Shown here: piece by piece, positions 43,011-50,804 of the stretch
Numbering within the stretch: the stretch's first letter is position 1
How the letters are laid out: each line of letters opens with the position of its first letter
Made by a program: the position numbers and the translations under genes
Notes under the pieces: generated by a model
The model's database searches: none
What the model saw: the letters and a program-made list of their open reading frames with translations, nothing else
What the model was told of the DNA's origin: nothing
From: Halostella pelagica
Lineage (GTDB): Archaea > Halobacteriota > Halobacteria > Halobacteriales > Natronoarchaeaceae
Length of the DNA: 64,000 nucleotides
Direction of reading: 5' to 3'
Assembly (NCBI GenBank): GCA_005954745.1
Contig: CP040678.1
Location: 1,116,001 to 1,180,000, forward strand

Positions 43011-43757
43011 TCAGTACGCGGTCTGGTTCGCCGCTTCGGTGTCAGAGTCTTCCTGTTGCTCCTGGATCCACGCCTCGAACTCCTCTTGACTGACGACTCT
43101 CACTTCGAACATCATCTGCGAGTGTCCCTGCCCGCAGTACTCGGCACAGTACCCCTGGTAGGTGTTTCCGGGATTGGTCGCTTCAGTCTGTAGGACGTGT
43201 TGTTGGCCCGGAACCGCGTCCTGTTTCAGGCCGAGGTCGGGAACGTGGAACGCGTGTAACCAGTCCGCGGTCCCGATCTCGAGGTACACCGTCTGGTTAG
43301 CCGGGAGGACTAACTGCCCCTGATTGGAGTCGACGGTCACGTTGTGTTTCTCGTACTCGAAGGTCCAGTAGTACTTCTGGGCGGTGACGTTGATCTGTTC
43401 GTCCTCCGGCCCCGGATCGACCTCGGTCGGCGTGATGACGTCGTCCGCTCCCATCACGTTGTACGCGCCGACGCCGACGAACAGTAGGATGATCGCGGTT
43501 GCTATCGTCCACGTTATTTCGAGTCGGCGATTCTCCCGGGTCGGTTTGGGATCGTCGTTGTCCTTGAACCGAACTACCGTGTAGATGAGGATGCCCTCGA
43601 CCAGCAGCGTGATCGGGACCGCGACGAACAGCAGTTCCTGGTTGAGATTGCTGATGAGGCGGTCCGTCGTGGACTCCGCGGCCGCTGCCGGTTGGGCGGC
43701 CAGCGCCAGCAACGCTACCCCGAAAAGCGTCACGGCGGTAATCCGCGTTCTCTTCAT
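43011..43757 (-). CDS. coxB: Cytochrome c oxidase subunit II (CuA protein)
   Basis: The 248-residue protein has a signal peptide (about residues 1-27), two membrane helices (about 40-62 and 80-100) and an outer cupredoxin domain. The CuA site is complete: the first His in WLHAFHVPDLGLKQDAVPG, then Cys-x3-Cys, His and Met in YCAEYCGQGHSQMMF. It accepts electrons from a halocyanin-like or cytochrome donor. A TATA-like TATTTAACC (minus strand, 43783-43791) supports the ATG at 43757. Confidence 0.95.
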   Translation of the reverse strand: MKRTRITAVTLFGVALLALAAQPAAAAESTTDRLISNLNQELLFVAVPITLLVEGILIYTVVRFKDNDDPKPTRENRRLEITWTIATAIILLFVGVGAYNVMGADDVITPTEVDPGPEDEQINVTAQKYYWTFEYEKHNVTVDSNQGQLVLPANQTVYLEIGTADWLHAFHVPDLGLKQDAVPGQQHVLQTEATNPGNTYQGYCAEYCGQGHSQMMFEVRVVSQEEFEAWIQEQQEDSDTEAANQTAY

Positions 43758-43782
43758 AACACGCTGGAAGTTAGGAATTCTC

Positions 43783-43791
43783 GGTTAAATA
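43783..43791 (-). promoter_or_regulatory. TATA-like box for coxB
   Basis: On the minus strand TATTTAACC lies 26-34 bases before the coxB ATG. The plus-strand heme-modifying fusion gene starts 110 bases away in the other direction, so this is a divergent control region. Confidence 0.6.
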
Positions 43792-43897
43792 CCTGCTGAA
43801 TTTCCGGCAGACAGAGGAGTCGCGACGGCGTCTCCGGATGGAGAAAACGGCGGGCCTAAGTGGACGGAAACGAACATTCAAACAGAGAGGATCCGAC

Positions 43898-45355
43898 GTG
43901 GACAACTCGAACAGGGACCGCACTGAGAGAGACGGCGACGCATACCCTCGTCCCGTCCGCACTGACGAACGATTCACGGGACTCGTCGCAGCGACGGCGA
44001 TGGGCGTCTACCTGCTCATCATCGTCGGCGCGACGACAGCTATCACGGACGCGGCCGCCGCCTGCTCTACCTGGCCCGCCTGTAACGGCCAGTGGCTCGT
44101 CGACGTTCGAAACCCTGACCTCGCCGTCGCCTGGGGTCACCGCGTCGCCGCGCTCGTTGTCGCCGGACTGGTTCTCGCCACCGGAATATTCGCCTGGCTC
44201 GGTGATCCGCCCCGACGCGTACGAGCGGCGCTCACCGCTGCCATGCTCGGCTATCCGATTCAGGTCGGACTCGGCGCTATCGCCGCAGTGAGCGGTCCGA
44301 CCGCTGCTCTGTCTGGATTTCACCTGTTGCTCGGAACCGGACTGTTCGCCTGTCTCACCCTCGCAGTCGCGTGGCTTCTGGAAGTCCAGACCGCGACCCC
44401 CGCCGACCGGGAGCCGGTCGGTGTAGTCGAGGAGGCAGACGCCACCGAAGTCGCGCCCGAGAACCCGACGTTACCTGACGCGCCGCTCGCGCGTGCAAAA
44501 ACGTACGCAGGTGCCTACGTCAGCCTGATGAAGCCCCGGCTCATGTGGCTGCTCTGTCTCGTCGCCGCCGCCGGGATGGCACTCGCCGCCGGGCCGGGAC
44601 TCACCGTCAGGACGGTAGTGCTGACGCTTCTCGGCGGCGTCCTCGCCATCGGTGCGAGCGGGACGTTCAATCACGTTCTGGAGCGCGATGTCGACCGCCG
44701 AATGAACCGCACCTCGGACAGACCGATAGCGACAGACATCGTCTCGGTCCGGAACGCGGTGGCGTTCGGCGTCTCGCTGACCGCCCTGTCGCTGGTCGCG
44801 TTCCTGCAGTTGAACGTGCTCGCGGCCGCCCTCGGACTGTCGGCGATCCTGTTTTACAGCGTCATCTACACGGTGGTGCTCAAACCCAACACCGTCCAGA
44901 ACACGGTCATCGGCGGCGCGGCCGGCGCGCTTCCGGCGGTCATCGGCTGGGCCGCGGTGACCGGGTCTGTCGGCGTTCCGGGGCTGGCGCTTGCGGGCGT
45001 CATCTTCCTCTGGACTCCCGCGCACTTCTACAACCTCGCGCTGGCGTACAAGGACGACTACGCCCGCGGCGGGTTCCCGATGATGCCGGTCGTCCGCGGT
45101 GAGGCCAAGACCAGAAAACACGTCGTCTACTACCTCGCCGCGACGCTCGTCAGCGCAACGGTGCTTTCGGCCGTCAGCGAACTCGGTCTGCTGTACGCGT
45201 TGACGAGCGTCGCGCTCGGCGGCGTCTTCCTCTGGGCCGTGATCCGTCTACACCGTGAACGGACCGAAACGGCCGCGCTGCGCGCGTTTCACGCGTCGAA
45301 CGCCTACCTCGGCGCGCTCTTACTGGCCGTCGTCGTCGACTCCATCGCAGTATGA
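43898..45355 (+). CDS. ctaB: Half-size heme A synthase (CtaA) fused to heme O synthase (CtaB)
   Basis: The 485-residue protein has two parts. Residues about 20-165 form four membrane helices with CSTWPACNG in the first outer loop, AWGHRVAAL in helix 2 and SGFHLLLGTG in helix 4, matching one half of CtaA. An acidic linker (about 170-195) leads to a full UbiA-type CtaB. That part shows YVSLMKPRLMWLL, FNHVLERDVDRRMNRTSDRP and the second Asp-rich AYKDDYARGGFPMMP. CtaB adds farnesyl to heme B, and CtaA oxidises heme O to heme A. GTG 43898 is used; the ATG at 43838 would add a basic stretch unlike the rest. Confidence 0.88.
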   Translation: MDNSNRDRTERDGDAYPRPVRTDERFTGLVAATAMGVYLLIIVGATTAITDAAAACSTWPACNGQWLVDVRNPDLAVAWGHRVAALVVAGLVLATGIFAWLGDPPRRVRAALTAAMLGYPIQVGLGAIAAVSGPTAALSGFHLLLGTGLFACLTLAVAWLLEVQTATPADREPVGVVEEADATEVAPENPTLPDAPLARAKTYAGAYVSLMKPRLMWLLCLVAAAGMALAAGPGLTVRTVVLTLLGGVLAIGASGTFNHVLERDVDRRMNRTSDRPIATDIVSVRNAVAFGVSLTALSLVAFLQLNVLAAALGLSAILFYSVIYTVVLKPNTVQNTVIGGAAGALPAVIGWAAVTGSVGVPGLALAGVIFLWTPAHFYNLALAYKDDYARGGFPMMPVVRGEAKTRKHVVYYLAATLVSATVLSAVSELGLLYALTSVALGGVFLWAVIRLHRERTETAALRAFHASNAYLGALLLAVVVDSIAV

Positions 45356-46029
45356 GCCGTAGCGCGACCTCGTTCCGGCCGTCGCCGCCCGAGCGGGACA
45401 CCGTGGTGTACGGCGCGCTGGTGCTGAACACCGAGCTACTGGTGATCCTGTTTTACCCGGGGTTCTGGCGGACGACCCTGAATGGGTTGTTCAACATCTT
45501 TCTCGCGTTCGTCTGGATCAACGTCGGCGTCTGGGCGCTCCTTCGGACGGACCCGCCCGACGCACCGCGGCGCCAGCGCAGGACCGCGTTCGGAATCGCG
45601 GTCGGATACTTCGCACTCATCGCCGTCGCTGGCGGGCTGGTGTCCGTCGGGGACCTCTTTATCGACGTTCCCCTCCCCGAATCGGGGCCGCGTATCGCCT
45701 GGCTCATCCCCGGATGGGGTCCAGCGGTGACCTACGTCGGCGACCTGGTTCGCGTTGCGCTCCTGCCGTACCGCGTCATCGGGTATCTCGCACTGTCGTA
45801 TCTCGTGTACGCGACCGTTCTGGACGCTACCGGCTCCGCCGTCTCCGGCGCGCTCGGTCTGCTCTCCTGTGTTAGCTGTACGTGGCCCGTTCTGGCGTCG
45901 CTCGCGACCGGACTGCTCGGGAGTTCCTCGGCGGTCGCGCTCTCGGTGATGAACTGGTCTTACACGCTCTCGACCGTGGTGTTTCTCGTCACAGTCGCGT
46001 TATTGTACTGGCGGCCCTTCGCTCGATAG
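45352..46029 (+). CDS. Cox-cluster membrane protein (DUF7546-like)
   Basis: The 225-residue protein has about six membrane helices. A short segment LLSCVSCTWPVLASLATGLLG carries a Cys-x2-Cys between helices. The gene overlaps the CtaA/CtaB stop by four bases, so it is translated with it. The CxxC next to a membrane edge could bind copper or form a redox pair for oxidase assembly. That is inference from context; the family has no known function. Confidence 0.75.
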   Translation: MSRSATSFRPSPPERDTVVYGALVLNTELLVILFYPGFWRTTLNGLFNIFLAFVWINVGVWALLRTDPPDAPRRQRRTAFGIAVGYFALIAVAGGLVSVGDLFIDVPLPESGPRIAWLIPGWGPAVTYVGDLVRVALLPYRVIGYLALSYLVYATVLDATGSAVSGALGLLSCVSCTWPVLASLATGLLGSSSAVALSVMNWSYTLSTVVFLVTVALLYWRPFAR

Positions 46030-46033
46030 AGCG

Positions 46034-46447
46034 ATGTACTCGCGCGAACACTTCGCCGTCGGGAGCGTCGTTTCGGGCCTCTCCGTCGCCGTTCTACGGG
46101 AATCGTTCCCGACACCCGTTCTGATCGGACTGTTCGCGTACGGCGTTTTCGTCTCGGTGTTCATCGACCTCGACCACTTCGTCGTCGCCCGCCGACACGC
46201 CGGCGATTGGTCGCATCTCTGCGCCTGCCTGACTGACCCAATTTTCGCCTTCACGGAGCAAGACGAGGTGTTCGAGGGGGTCCCAGGCAGCCAGATGCGG
46301 TTAGAGCGACTGCTTAGCCACGCAGTGATCGGCGGTGTGTTGACGGCCGCACTGGCACTCGTTTCCGTTCCTGTCGCCGCGTTCACCGCGGTCGTCGTGT
46401 ACGCTCACGTCGTCGCCGATCTCGTTCGGGACGCCGGGTTCGCGTGA
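46034..46447 (+). CDS. Membrane protein with a DxDH motif, possibly a metal-dependent hydrolase-like family
   Basis: The 137-residue protein MYSREHFAVGSVVSGLS has about three to four membrane helices. FIDLDHFVVARRHAGDW places Asp-x-Asp-His at a membrane edge, and a second His lies in ERLLSHAVIGGV, with VYAHVVADLVRD near the end. This His/Asp pattern resembles YdjM-type membrane-bound metal-dependent hydrolases. It starts four bases after the previous stop, completing a three-gene run from the heme-modifying fusion gene. Confidence 0.7.
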   Translation: MYSREHFAVGSVVSGLSVAVLRESFPTPVLIGLFAYGVFVSVFIDLDHFVVARRHAGDWSHLCACLTDPIFAFTEQDEVFEGVPGSQMRLERLLSHAVIGGVLTAALALVSVPVAAFTAVVVYAHVVADLVRDAGFA

Positions 46448-46550
46448 CGCGCGAGGTACCCGTCAGTACGGGAAAAAGGGCGACAACGTGTCAGGCACGC
46501 AGCGGTTGGTGCAGTTCTCCGTTGAATCCTGTGACTATCTTCTCCCCGCG

Positions 46551-46560
46551 TAGTATAATT
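46551..46560 (+). promoter_or_regulatory. TATA-like box upstream of the zinc-ribbon gene
   Basis: TAGTATAATT lies 44-53 bases before the GTG at 46604. Transcription would start near 46580 and give a short leader that carries the Shine-Dalgarno sequence. Confidence 0.4.
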
Positions 46561-46590
46561 ACACTCAACCACAGCTATGTATTTACCATA

Positions 46591-46596
46591 GGAGGT
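46591..46596 (+). promoter_or_regulatory. Shine-Dalgarno site GGAGGT
   Basis: A perfect GGAGGT ends seven bases before the GTG at 46604. It is too far from the ATG at 46613 to serve that codon. It is unusual here because most genes in the window look leaderless, and it decides the start. Confidence 0.6.
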
Positions 46597-46603
46597 TGAA
46601 CGA

Positions 46604-46849
46604 GTGTGTACGATGGAAAGAAACGACGAAACACTGTGGCCCTGTACGAACCAGAATCGGGGGGACGGCGGCGTTCACCAGCGGTTCCGCAGGTCCGGTC
46701 CGGACCGGTCCGGAACCGATGGACGGAGAGAGGACACCGAGAGGGCAGACGGGCCGAACGCGACGGCCTGCCCGGACTGTACCGCGGCGACCGTCAACGT
46801 GCAGGGACTCCACAGCTGCGTCGAGTGTGGCTGGACCGGCTCCCGCTGA
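46604..46849 (+). CDS. Small zinc-ribbon protein
   Basis: The 81-residue product starts with GTG behind a Shine-Dalgarno site. The C-terminal third is a four-cysteine ribbon: ACPDCTAATVNVQGLHSCVECGWTG (Cys-x2-Cys, then Cys-x2-Cys). The first 50 residues are polar and low-complexity, partly coded by a CCGG-rich repeat with a 14-base palindrome (46695-46708). Haloarchaea have many such mini zinc-finger proteins, often with regulatory effects. Its target is unknown. Confidence 0.65.
   Translation: MCTMERNDETLWPCTNQNRGDGGVHQRFRRSGPDRSGTDGRREDTERADGPNATACPDCTAATVNVQGLHSCVECGWTGSR
46695..46708. repeat. 14-base perfect palindrome inside the zinc-ribbon gene
   Basis: CCGGTCCGGACCGG reads the same on both strands, and CCGG/GGTCC units continue on both sides (46692-46717). 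It codes for the Ser-Gly-Pro-Asp linker. It may be simple repeat growth, or a folded mRNA element. Confidence 0.5.
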
Positions 46850-46916
46850 CGGGGCGTGAGGTCCGGAACCGCTGAAGATCGAACGGCTTACCTCCGGGAC
46901 CGGACTGTCTCCTCGT

Positions 46917-47876
46917 ATGGACGCGCTCGTCGCCGAGAACGTCGAGAAACGTTACGACGAAACCGTCGCACTCGACGGCGTTTCGCTCTCCGTCGCGGAG
47001 GGCGAAGTGTTCGCTCTCGTCGGTCCCAACGGTGCGGGGAAGACAACGCTGGTCAGGGCGCTGACCGGAACGACCGCGCCGACTGCGGGCAACGTCACCG
47101 TGTTCGGTGAGAGCCCGGCGGCGGTCGACGAGTCCCGGCTCGGCGTACTCCCCCAGTCCTTCGCGCCCCCGGCGCGACTCACCGCCCGGGAACTCGTCAC
47201 GTACTACGCGGGCCTCTATGACCGGTCGCGCGACCCCGACGACGTGCTGTCGACGGTCGGCGTGGCGGCCGCGGCGGAGACCCGGTACGAGAACCTGAGC
47301 GGCGGACAGCAGCGCCGGACCTGTCTCGGCGCGACGCTGGTTAACGACCCCGACGTTCTCTTTCTCGACGAACCGACCACCGGTATCGATCCCGCGGGAC
47401 GGCGAACCGTTCAGGAGCGGATCAACGACCTCGCCGACGGCGGCGCGACGGTGTTTCTCACGACGCACGACATGGCCGAGGCCGAACGCGTCGCGGACAG
47501 GGTTGGGTTCCTCGCGGACGGTCGACTGGAGGCGGTCGGCAGTCCGTCGGCTCTCGTCCGCGACCACGGCGGCGAGCGCCGCCTCGTCGTCGAGACTGAT
47601 GCCGGTACTGACGGAAGTGACGCGACTGCTGCAGACACTGCGGCGGGCGTGCTCTCCGAACTCGACTACGCCGCGCGGACCGACGACGACGAACTCGTCG
47701 TTTTCGGCGTCGAACCCGACGACATCGGCGACATCGTCGGCGCTCTGGAGTCGGCCGGCGTCGCCTACTCCGAGCTAACCTGGACCGAACCCGATTTGGA
47801 GGACGTGTATCTCGAATTGACTGACGGCCGGGACGCCCGCGCGCCAGCGGCCGCAGTCGCCGGAGGTGAACACTGA
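46917..47876 (+). CDS. ABC exporter ATP-binding protein
   Basis: The 319-residue protein has Walker A GPNGAGKTT, signature LSGGQQRR, Walker B LFLDEPTTGID and the switch His in TTHDMAEAERVADR. The C-terminal 90 residues resemble the extra domain of drug/antibiotic-type (CcmA/NatA-like) ATPases. It pairs with the permease that overlaps by one base. The substrate is unknown. The place within the cox cluster leaves a role in oxidase maturation possible. Confidence 0.9.
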   Translation: MDALVAENVEKRYDETVALDGVSLSVAEGEVFALVGPNGAGKTTLVRALTGTTAPTAGNVTVFGESPAAVDESRLGVLPQSFAPPARLTARELVTYYAGLYDRSRDPDDVLSTVGVAAAAETRYENLSGGQQRRTCLGATLVNDPDVLFLDEPTTGIDPAGRRTVQERINDLADGGATVFLTTHDMAEAERVADRVGFLADGRLEAVGSPSALVRDHGGERRLVVETDAGTDGSDATAADTAAGVLSELDYAARTDDDELVVFGVEPDDIGDIVGALESAGVAYSELTWTEPDLEDVYLELTDGRDARAPAAAVAGGEH

Positions 47877-48622
47877 TGGGAACCGCGACGCGCATCAACG
47901 CCGAGGCCGGTGCGGCGTGGCGTTCGTTCGTCCGGCGGCGGACTGCAGTCTTTTTCACCTTCTTCTTCCCGGTGATCCTCATCGTCATCTTCGGAGCGTT
48001 GGTGCGGACGGATCCCACGGGAACCGGCCTGTTCACGGAGCCCGCTGGCTACTACGTTCCGGGGTACCTCGCTGTCGTGGTGCTTTTCACGCCGCTTTCC
48101 CGGGTGGGAAGCACGGTCGCGCGACACCGCGAGGGGAACCGGTTCGAGAAACTCGCGACCACGCCGCTCTCGCGCGCAGAGTGGCTGGCGGCGCACACGC
48201 TCGTCAACGTGGGTATCATCGGCGTCGCCAGCGTTCTGTTGCTGGCGCTCATACTACTCATCACGGACGCTCAGTTCGGGTTCTCGCTCTGGCTCGTCCC
48301 GTTGCTCGTGTTCGGCGTGACGCTGTTTTGCGGTATCGGGGCGGCGCTCGGTCGGATCGCGGACTCGCAGGACGGCGTCATCGCCGCGAGCAACTCGATC
48401 GCCTTGCCGATGCTGTTTCTCGCGGAGACGTTCGTCACGCCCGACCTGCTCCCGGAGTACGTGTTGCCGCTCGTCGATCTTCTGCCGTTGACGTACTTCT
48501 CCCGGGGAGTTCGAGCGGCGACGTACTACGGCCGTTCGCCGGCCGTCGACCTGGCTATCCTGGCTGCGCTCGCTATCGCCAGTTTCGCCGTCGGGGCGTA
48601 CGCGATACCTCAGACGGACTGA
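47876..48622 (+). CDS. ABC-2 type permease
   Basis: The 248-residue protein has six membrane helices, beginning near residues 25-45, with TARHREGNRFEKLATTPLSRAEWLAA, the conserved ABC-2 cytoplasmic loop. It ends VGAYAIPQTD. The start codon overlaps the ATPase stop (TGATG), and GGAGGTG (47861-47867) inside the upstream gene can serve as its ribosome site. It forms a complete two-gene exporter with the gene before it. Confidence 0.9.
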   Translation: MGTATRINAEAGAAWRSFVRRRTAVFFTFFFPVILIVIFGALVRTDPTGTGLFTEPAGYYVPGYLAVVVLFTPLSRVGSTVARHREGNRFEKLATTPLSRAEWLAAHTLVNVGIIGVASVLLLALILLITDAQFGFSLWLVPLLVFGVTLFCGIGAALGRIADSQDGVIAASNSIALPMLFLAETFVTPDLLPEYVLPLVDLLPLTYFSRGVRAATYYGRSPAVDLAILAALAIASFAVGAYAIPQTD

Positions 48623-48948
48623 GTCGTCCCGTCGTGGATGCGGACAGTGTTTCTGTCGCGGTCGAACTCCACGAACTCCGCGTCTGCGAGTTTGGGGACG
48701 TGGACGTGATAGAGCGAGATCTCTATCTCGCGGGCGAGTTCCTTCAGACCGTCGTCCGACGGTTCGTCCGTCTCCCGTTCGGCTACGTCAACTGCCAGAT
48801 CCGCGAGTGCGGTCGGCCCATCGCGGTTCCGGAGCGCAACGAGAGCGTGCCGGCGGTAGCGGTGTGACAGCACGTCGAATAGCTCGTCCATCGTCCGTTC
48901 GCCCGGGATATCTCTTACGCCCGCGTGCAGTGCGTTTCTTACTGTCAT
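48610..48948 (-). CDS. Winged-helix protein of the haloarchaeal DUF7344 type
   Basis: The 112-residue protein contains MDELFDVLSHRYRRHALVALRNRDGPTALADLA and EIEISLYHVHVPKLADAEFVEFDRDRNTVRIHD. This is a helix-turn-helix with a wing, typical of haloarchaeal regulators. It converges with the ABC permease gene; the two coding ends overlap by 13 bases, so each could damp the other's transcription. The ATG at 48948 is used; 48891 is a shorter option. Confidence 0.8.
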   Translation of the reverse strand: MTVRNALHAGVRDIPGERTMDELFDVLSHRYRRHALVALRNRDGPTALADLAVDVAERETDEPSDDGLKELAREIEISLYHVHVPKLADAEFVEFDRDRNTVRIHDGTTQSV

Positions 48949-49259
48949 GGGAGTTTCTAACACGGTTAGAACCCCCCTGTCGGTGAACGACTTACGGGAC
49001 GGCCCCAGCGTCCGAATGCCGAAGTCTTCTCCGCACCGTTCAAAGCCATACTACTATCTGCAACCTCCCGCTGATAACGTTAGCCGTTGTCCACGTTCGG
49101 TTAGTAGTTAGATAATTGACTTTCTTCGCCGAAACGGACGTTTGAAGTAACAGATCATCTCGATTCCCGCGTTCGACCGTTCGAGCAACGCTCGATATCG
49201 GGGAACATTTCTCAGAAACTTCCGTTAGAATCAAACTGTCGGGCGTCGAACCACCGGTC
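48949..49259. other. Divergent intergenic region before the mutase small subunit
   Basis: This 311-base gap holds no gene. TTCTAACC on the minus strand (about 48964-48971) may serve the winged-helix gene, and GTTAGAATC (49225-49233) may serve the mutase subunit. GAACG...CGCTCG around 49170-49195 can form a short hairpin (TTCGAGCAACGCTCGA). Confidence 0.4.
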
Positions 49260-49676
49260 ATGAGCGTCGACCAGACGCAGCGGTCAATTCGATGTCTCGT
49301 CGCCAAAGTCGGTCTGGACGGCCACGACCGAGGTGCCCACGTCATCGCGCGGGCGTTCCGCGACGCCGGGTTCGAAGTCATCTACTCGGGGCTCCACAAG
49401 GCACCCGACGAGATAGTCCAGGCGGCCGTCCAGGAAGACGTCGACGTTATCGGCATCTCCATCCTCTCGGGCGCGCACAACACGCTTATCCCCAAGGTCA
49501 TCGACGGCCTGAAGGAGTACGACGCGTTCGATGACACGCTCGTTCTCGTCGGCGGCGTGATCCCCGACGAGGACAAAGAGGACCTCAAACAGATGGGGGT
49601 CGCGGAGGTGTTCGGTCCCGGAACCAAGATGGAAGAGACCATCGAGTTCGTCCGTGAGAACGTGCCGGAACGATGA
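49260..49676 (+). CDS. mcmA2: Methylmalonyl-CoA mutase cobalamin-binding subunit
   Basis: The 138-residue protein is a single B12-binding Rossmann domain. It has CLVAKVGLDGHDRGAHVIA (the DxHxxG lower-ligand motif), DVIGISILSGAH and a closing LVGGVIPDEDKEDLKQMGVAEVFGPGT. Archaea often encode this as a separate chain from the TIM-barrel subunit, which lies here at 59198 on the other strand. It is coupled by a four-base overlap to meaB, the mutase-protecting GTPase. Confidence 0.93.
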   Translation: MSVDQTQRSIRCLVAKVGLDGHDRGAHVIARAFRDAGFEVIYSGLHKAPDEIVQAAVQEDVDVIGISILSGAHNTLIPKVIDGLKEYDAFDDTLVLVGGVIPDEDKEDLKQMGVAEVFGPGTKMEETIEFVRENVPER

Positions 49677-50779
49677 CCGTGGACGACGAAACCCTCGTCG
49701 ACGAACTCCTCGGCGGGAAACAGCGAGCGCTCGCCAGGACGATCACGACGATAGAGAACCGCGAACCCGGCTACCGCGACCTGGTGTCGGCGCTGTACGA
49801 ACACACGGGGAACGCGGAGGTGATCGGGATCACCGGCAGCCCCGGCGCGGGCAAATCGACGCTCGTCGACAAACTCACGAACACGTACCGCGACCGCGGC
49901 GAGACGGTCGGCGTCATCGCCGTCGACCCGTCGTCGCCGTACACCGGGGGCGCAGTGCTCGGCGACCGCATCCGGATGGCGTCGAACGTGGGCGACATGG
50001 AGGTGTTTTTCCGGTCGATGAGCGCGCGCGGCAACCTCGGCGGTATCTCGACGGCGACGGCGGACGCGGTCAAGGCGCTCGACGCGTTCGGAAAGGACAA
50101 GATCATCGTCGAGACGGTCGGCGCGGGGCAAAACGAGATAGATATCGTCCGGACGGCGGACACCGTCGCCGTCCTCGTCCCGCCGGACAGCGGCGACGAA
50201 GTCCAGACCCTAAAAGCGGGAATTCTCGAAATCGGCGACGTGTTCGTGGTCAACAAGTCGGATCTTCCGGGGGCCGACCGAACGGTACAGGAACTGAAAG
50301 AGATGATCCAGTTACGCGGCGACACCGGCGTCTCCGGCGGCCATCACGGCCCGGACCACCACGCTCTGGGCGACGCCGACGCCGCGGGCGGTACCGACGC
50401 GGGAACCGCGAGCGCAGTTAGCGAAGCGGCGGCCGCTGACGGTGAGGCGGGGAACTGGACACCCAGCATCGTCGAGACGGTCGCCACTGATGGAACCGGG
50501 ATCGACGAACTGATCGACACGTTCGCCGCCCATCGCGAGTACATGGAGGCAAGCGGTCGCCTTGACGAGAAAGCCCGCACACGGACTGCCGAGGAGATAC
50601 GGCTGTTGCTTCGCGAGGACGCGAGCGGTCTGCTGGAACGCGAACTTGACCGTCACGGTGGGATCGAGGCGCTGGTCGAAGCCGTCCACGCGGGCGAGAC
50701 GGACCCGTACGCTATCGCGGACGAGGTGGTCGACCCTATCGAAGAATGTCTGTCGGACCGGCAGGACGACCCCGCTTAA
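49673..50779 (+). CDS. meaB: MeaB-type GTPase, methylmalonyl-CoA mutase chaperone
   Basis: The 368-residue G3E-family GTPase has Walker A in ITGSPGAGKSTLVDKL, the switch VGVIAVDPSSPYTGGAVLGDRIRM, ETVGAGQNEIDIV and the guanine-binding VVNKSD. An insertion of about 45 residues after ELKEMIQLRG is His- and Ala-rich (GGHHGPDHHALGDADAAGG), unlike standard MeaB. It gates cofactor loading and protects the mutase from inactivation. It overlaps the mutase small-subunit stop by four bases. Confidence 0.93.
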   Translation: MTVDDETLVDELLGGKQRALARTITTIENREPGYRDLVSALYEHTGNAEVIGITGSPGAGKSTLVDKLTNTYRDRGETVGVIAVDPSSPYTGGAVLGDRIRMASNVGDMEVFFRSMSARGNLGGISTATADAVKALDAFGKDKIIVETVGAGQNEIDIVRTADTVAVLVPPDSGDEVQTLKAGILEIGDVFVVNKSDLPGADRTVQELKEMIQLRGDTGVSGGHHGPDHHALGDADAAGGTDAGTASAVSEAAAADGEAGNWTPSIVETVATDGTGIDELIDTFAAHREYMEASGRLDEKARTRTAEEIRLLLREDASGLLERELDRHGGIEALVEAVHAGETDPYAIADEVVDPIEECLSDRQDDPA

Positions 50780-50804
50780 GTCGCTGGCCGAAGTATGTCA
50801 GTGT

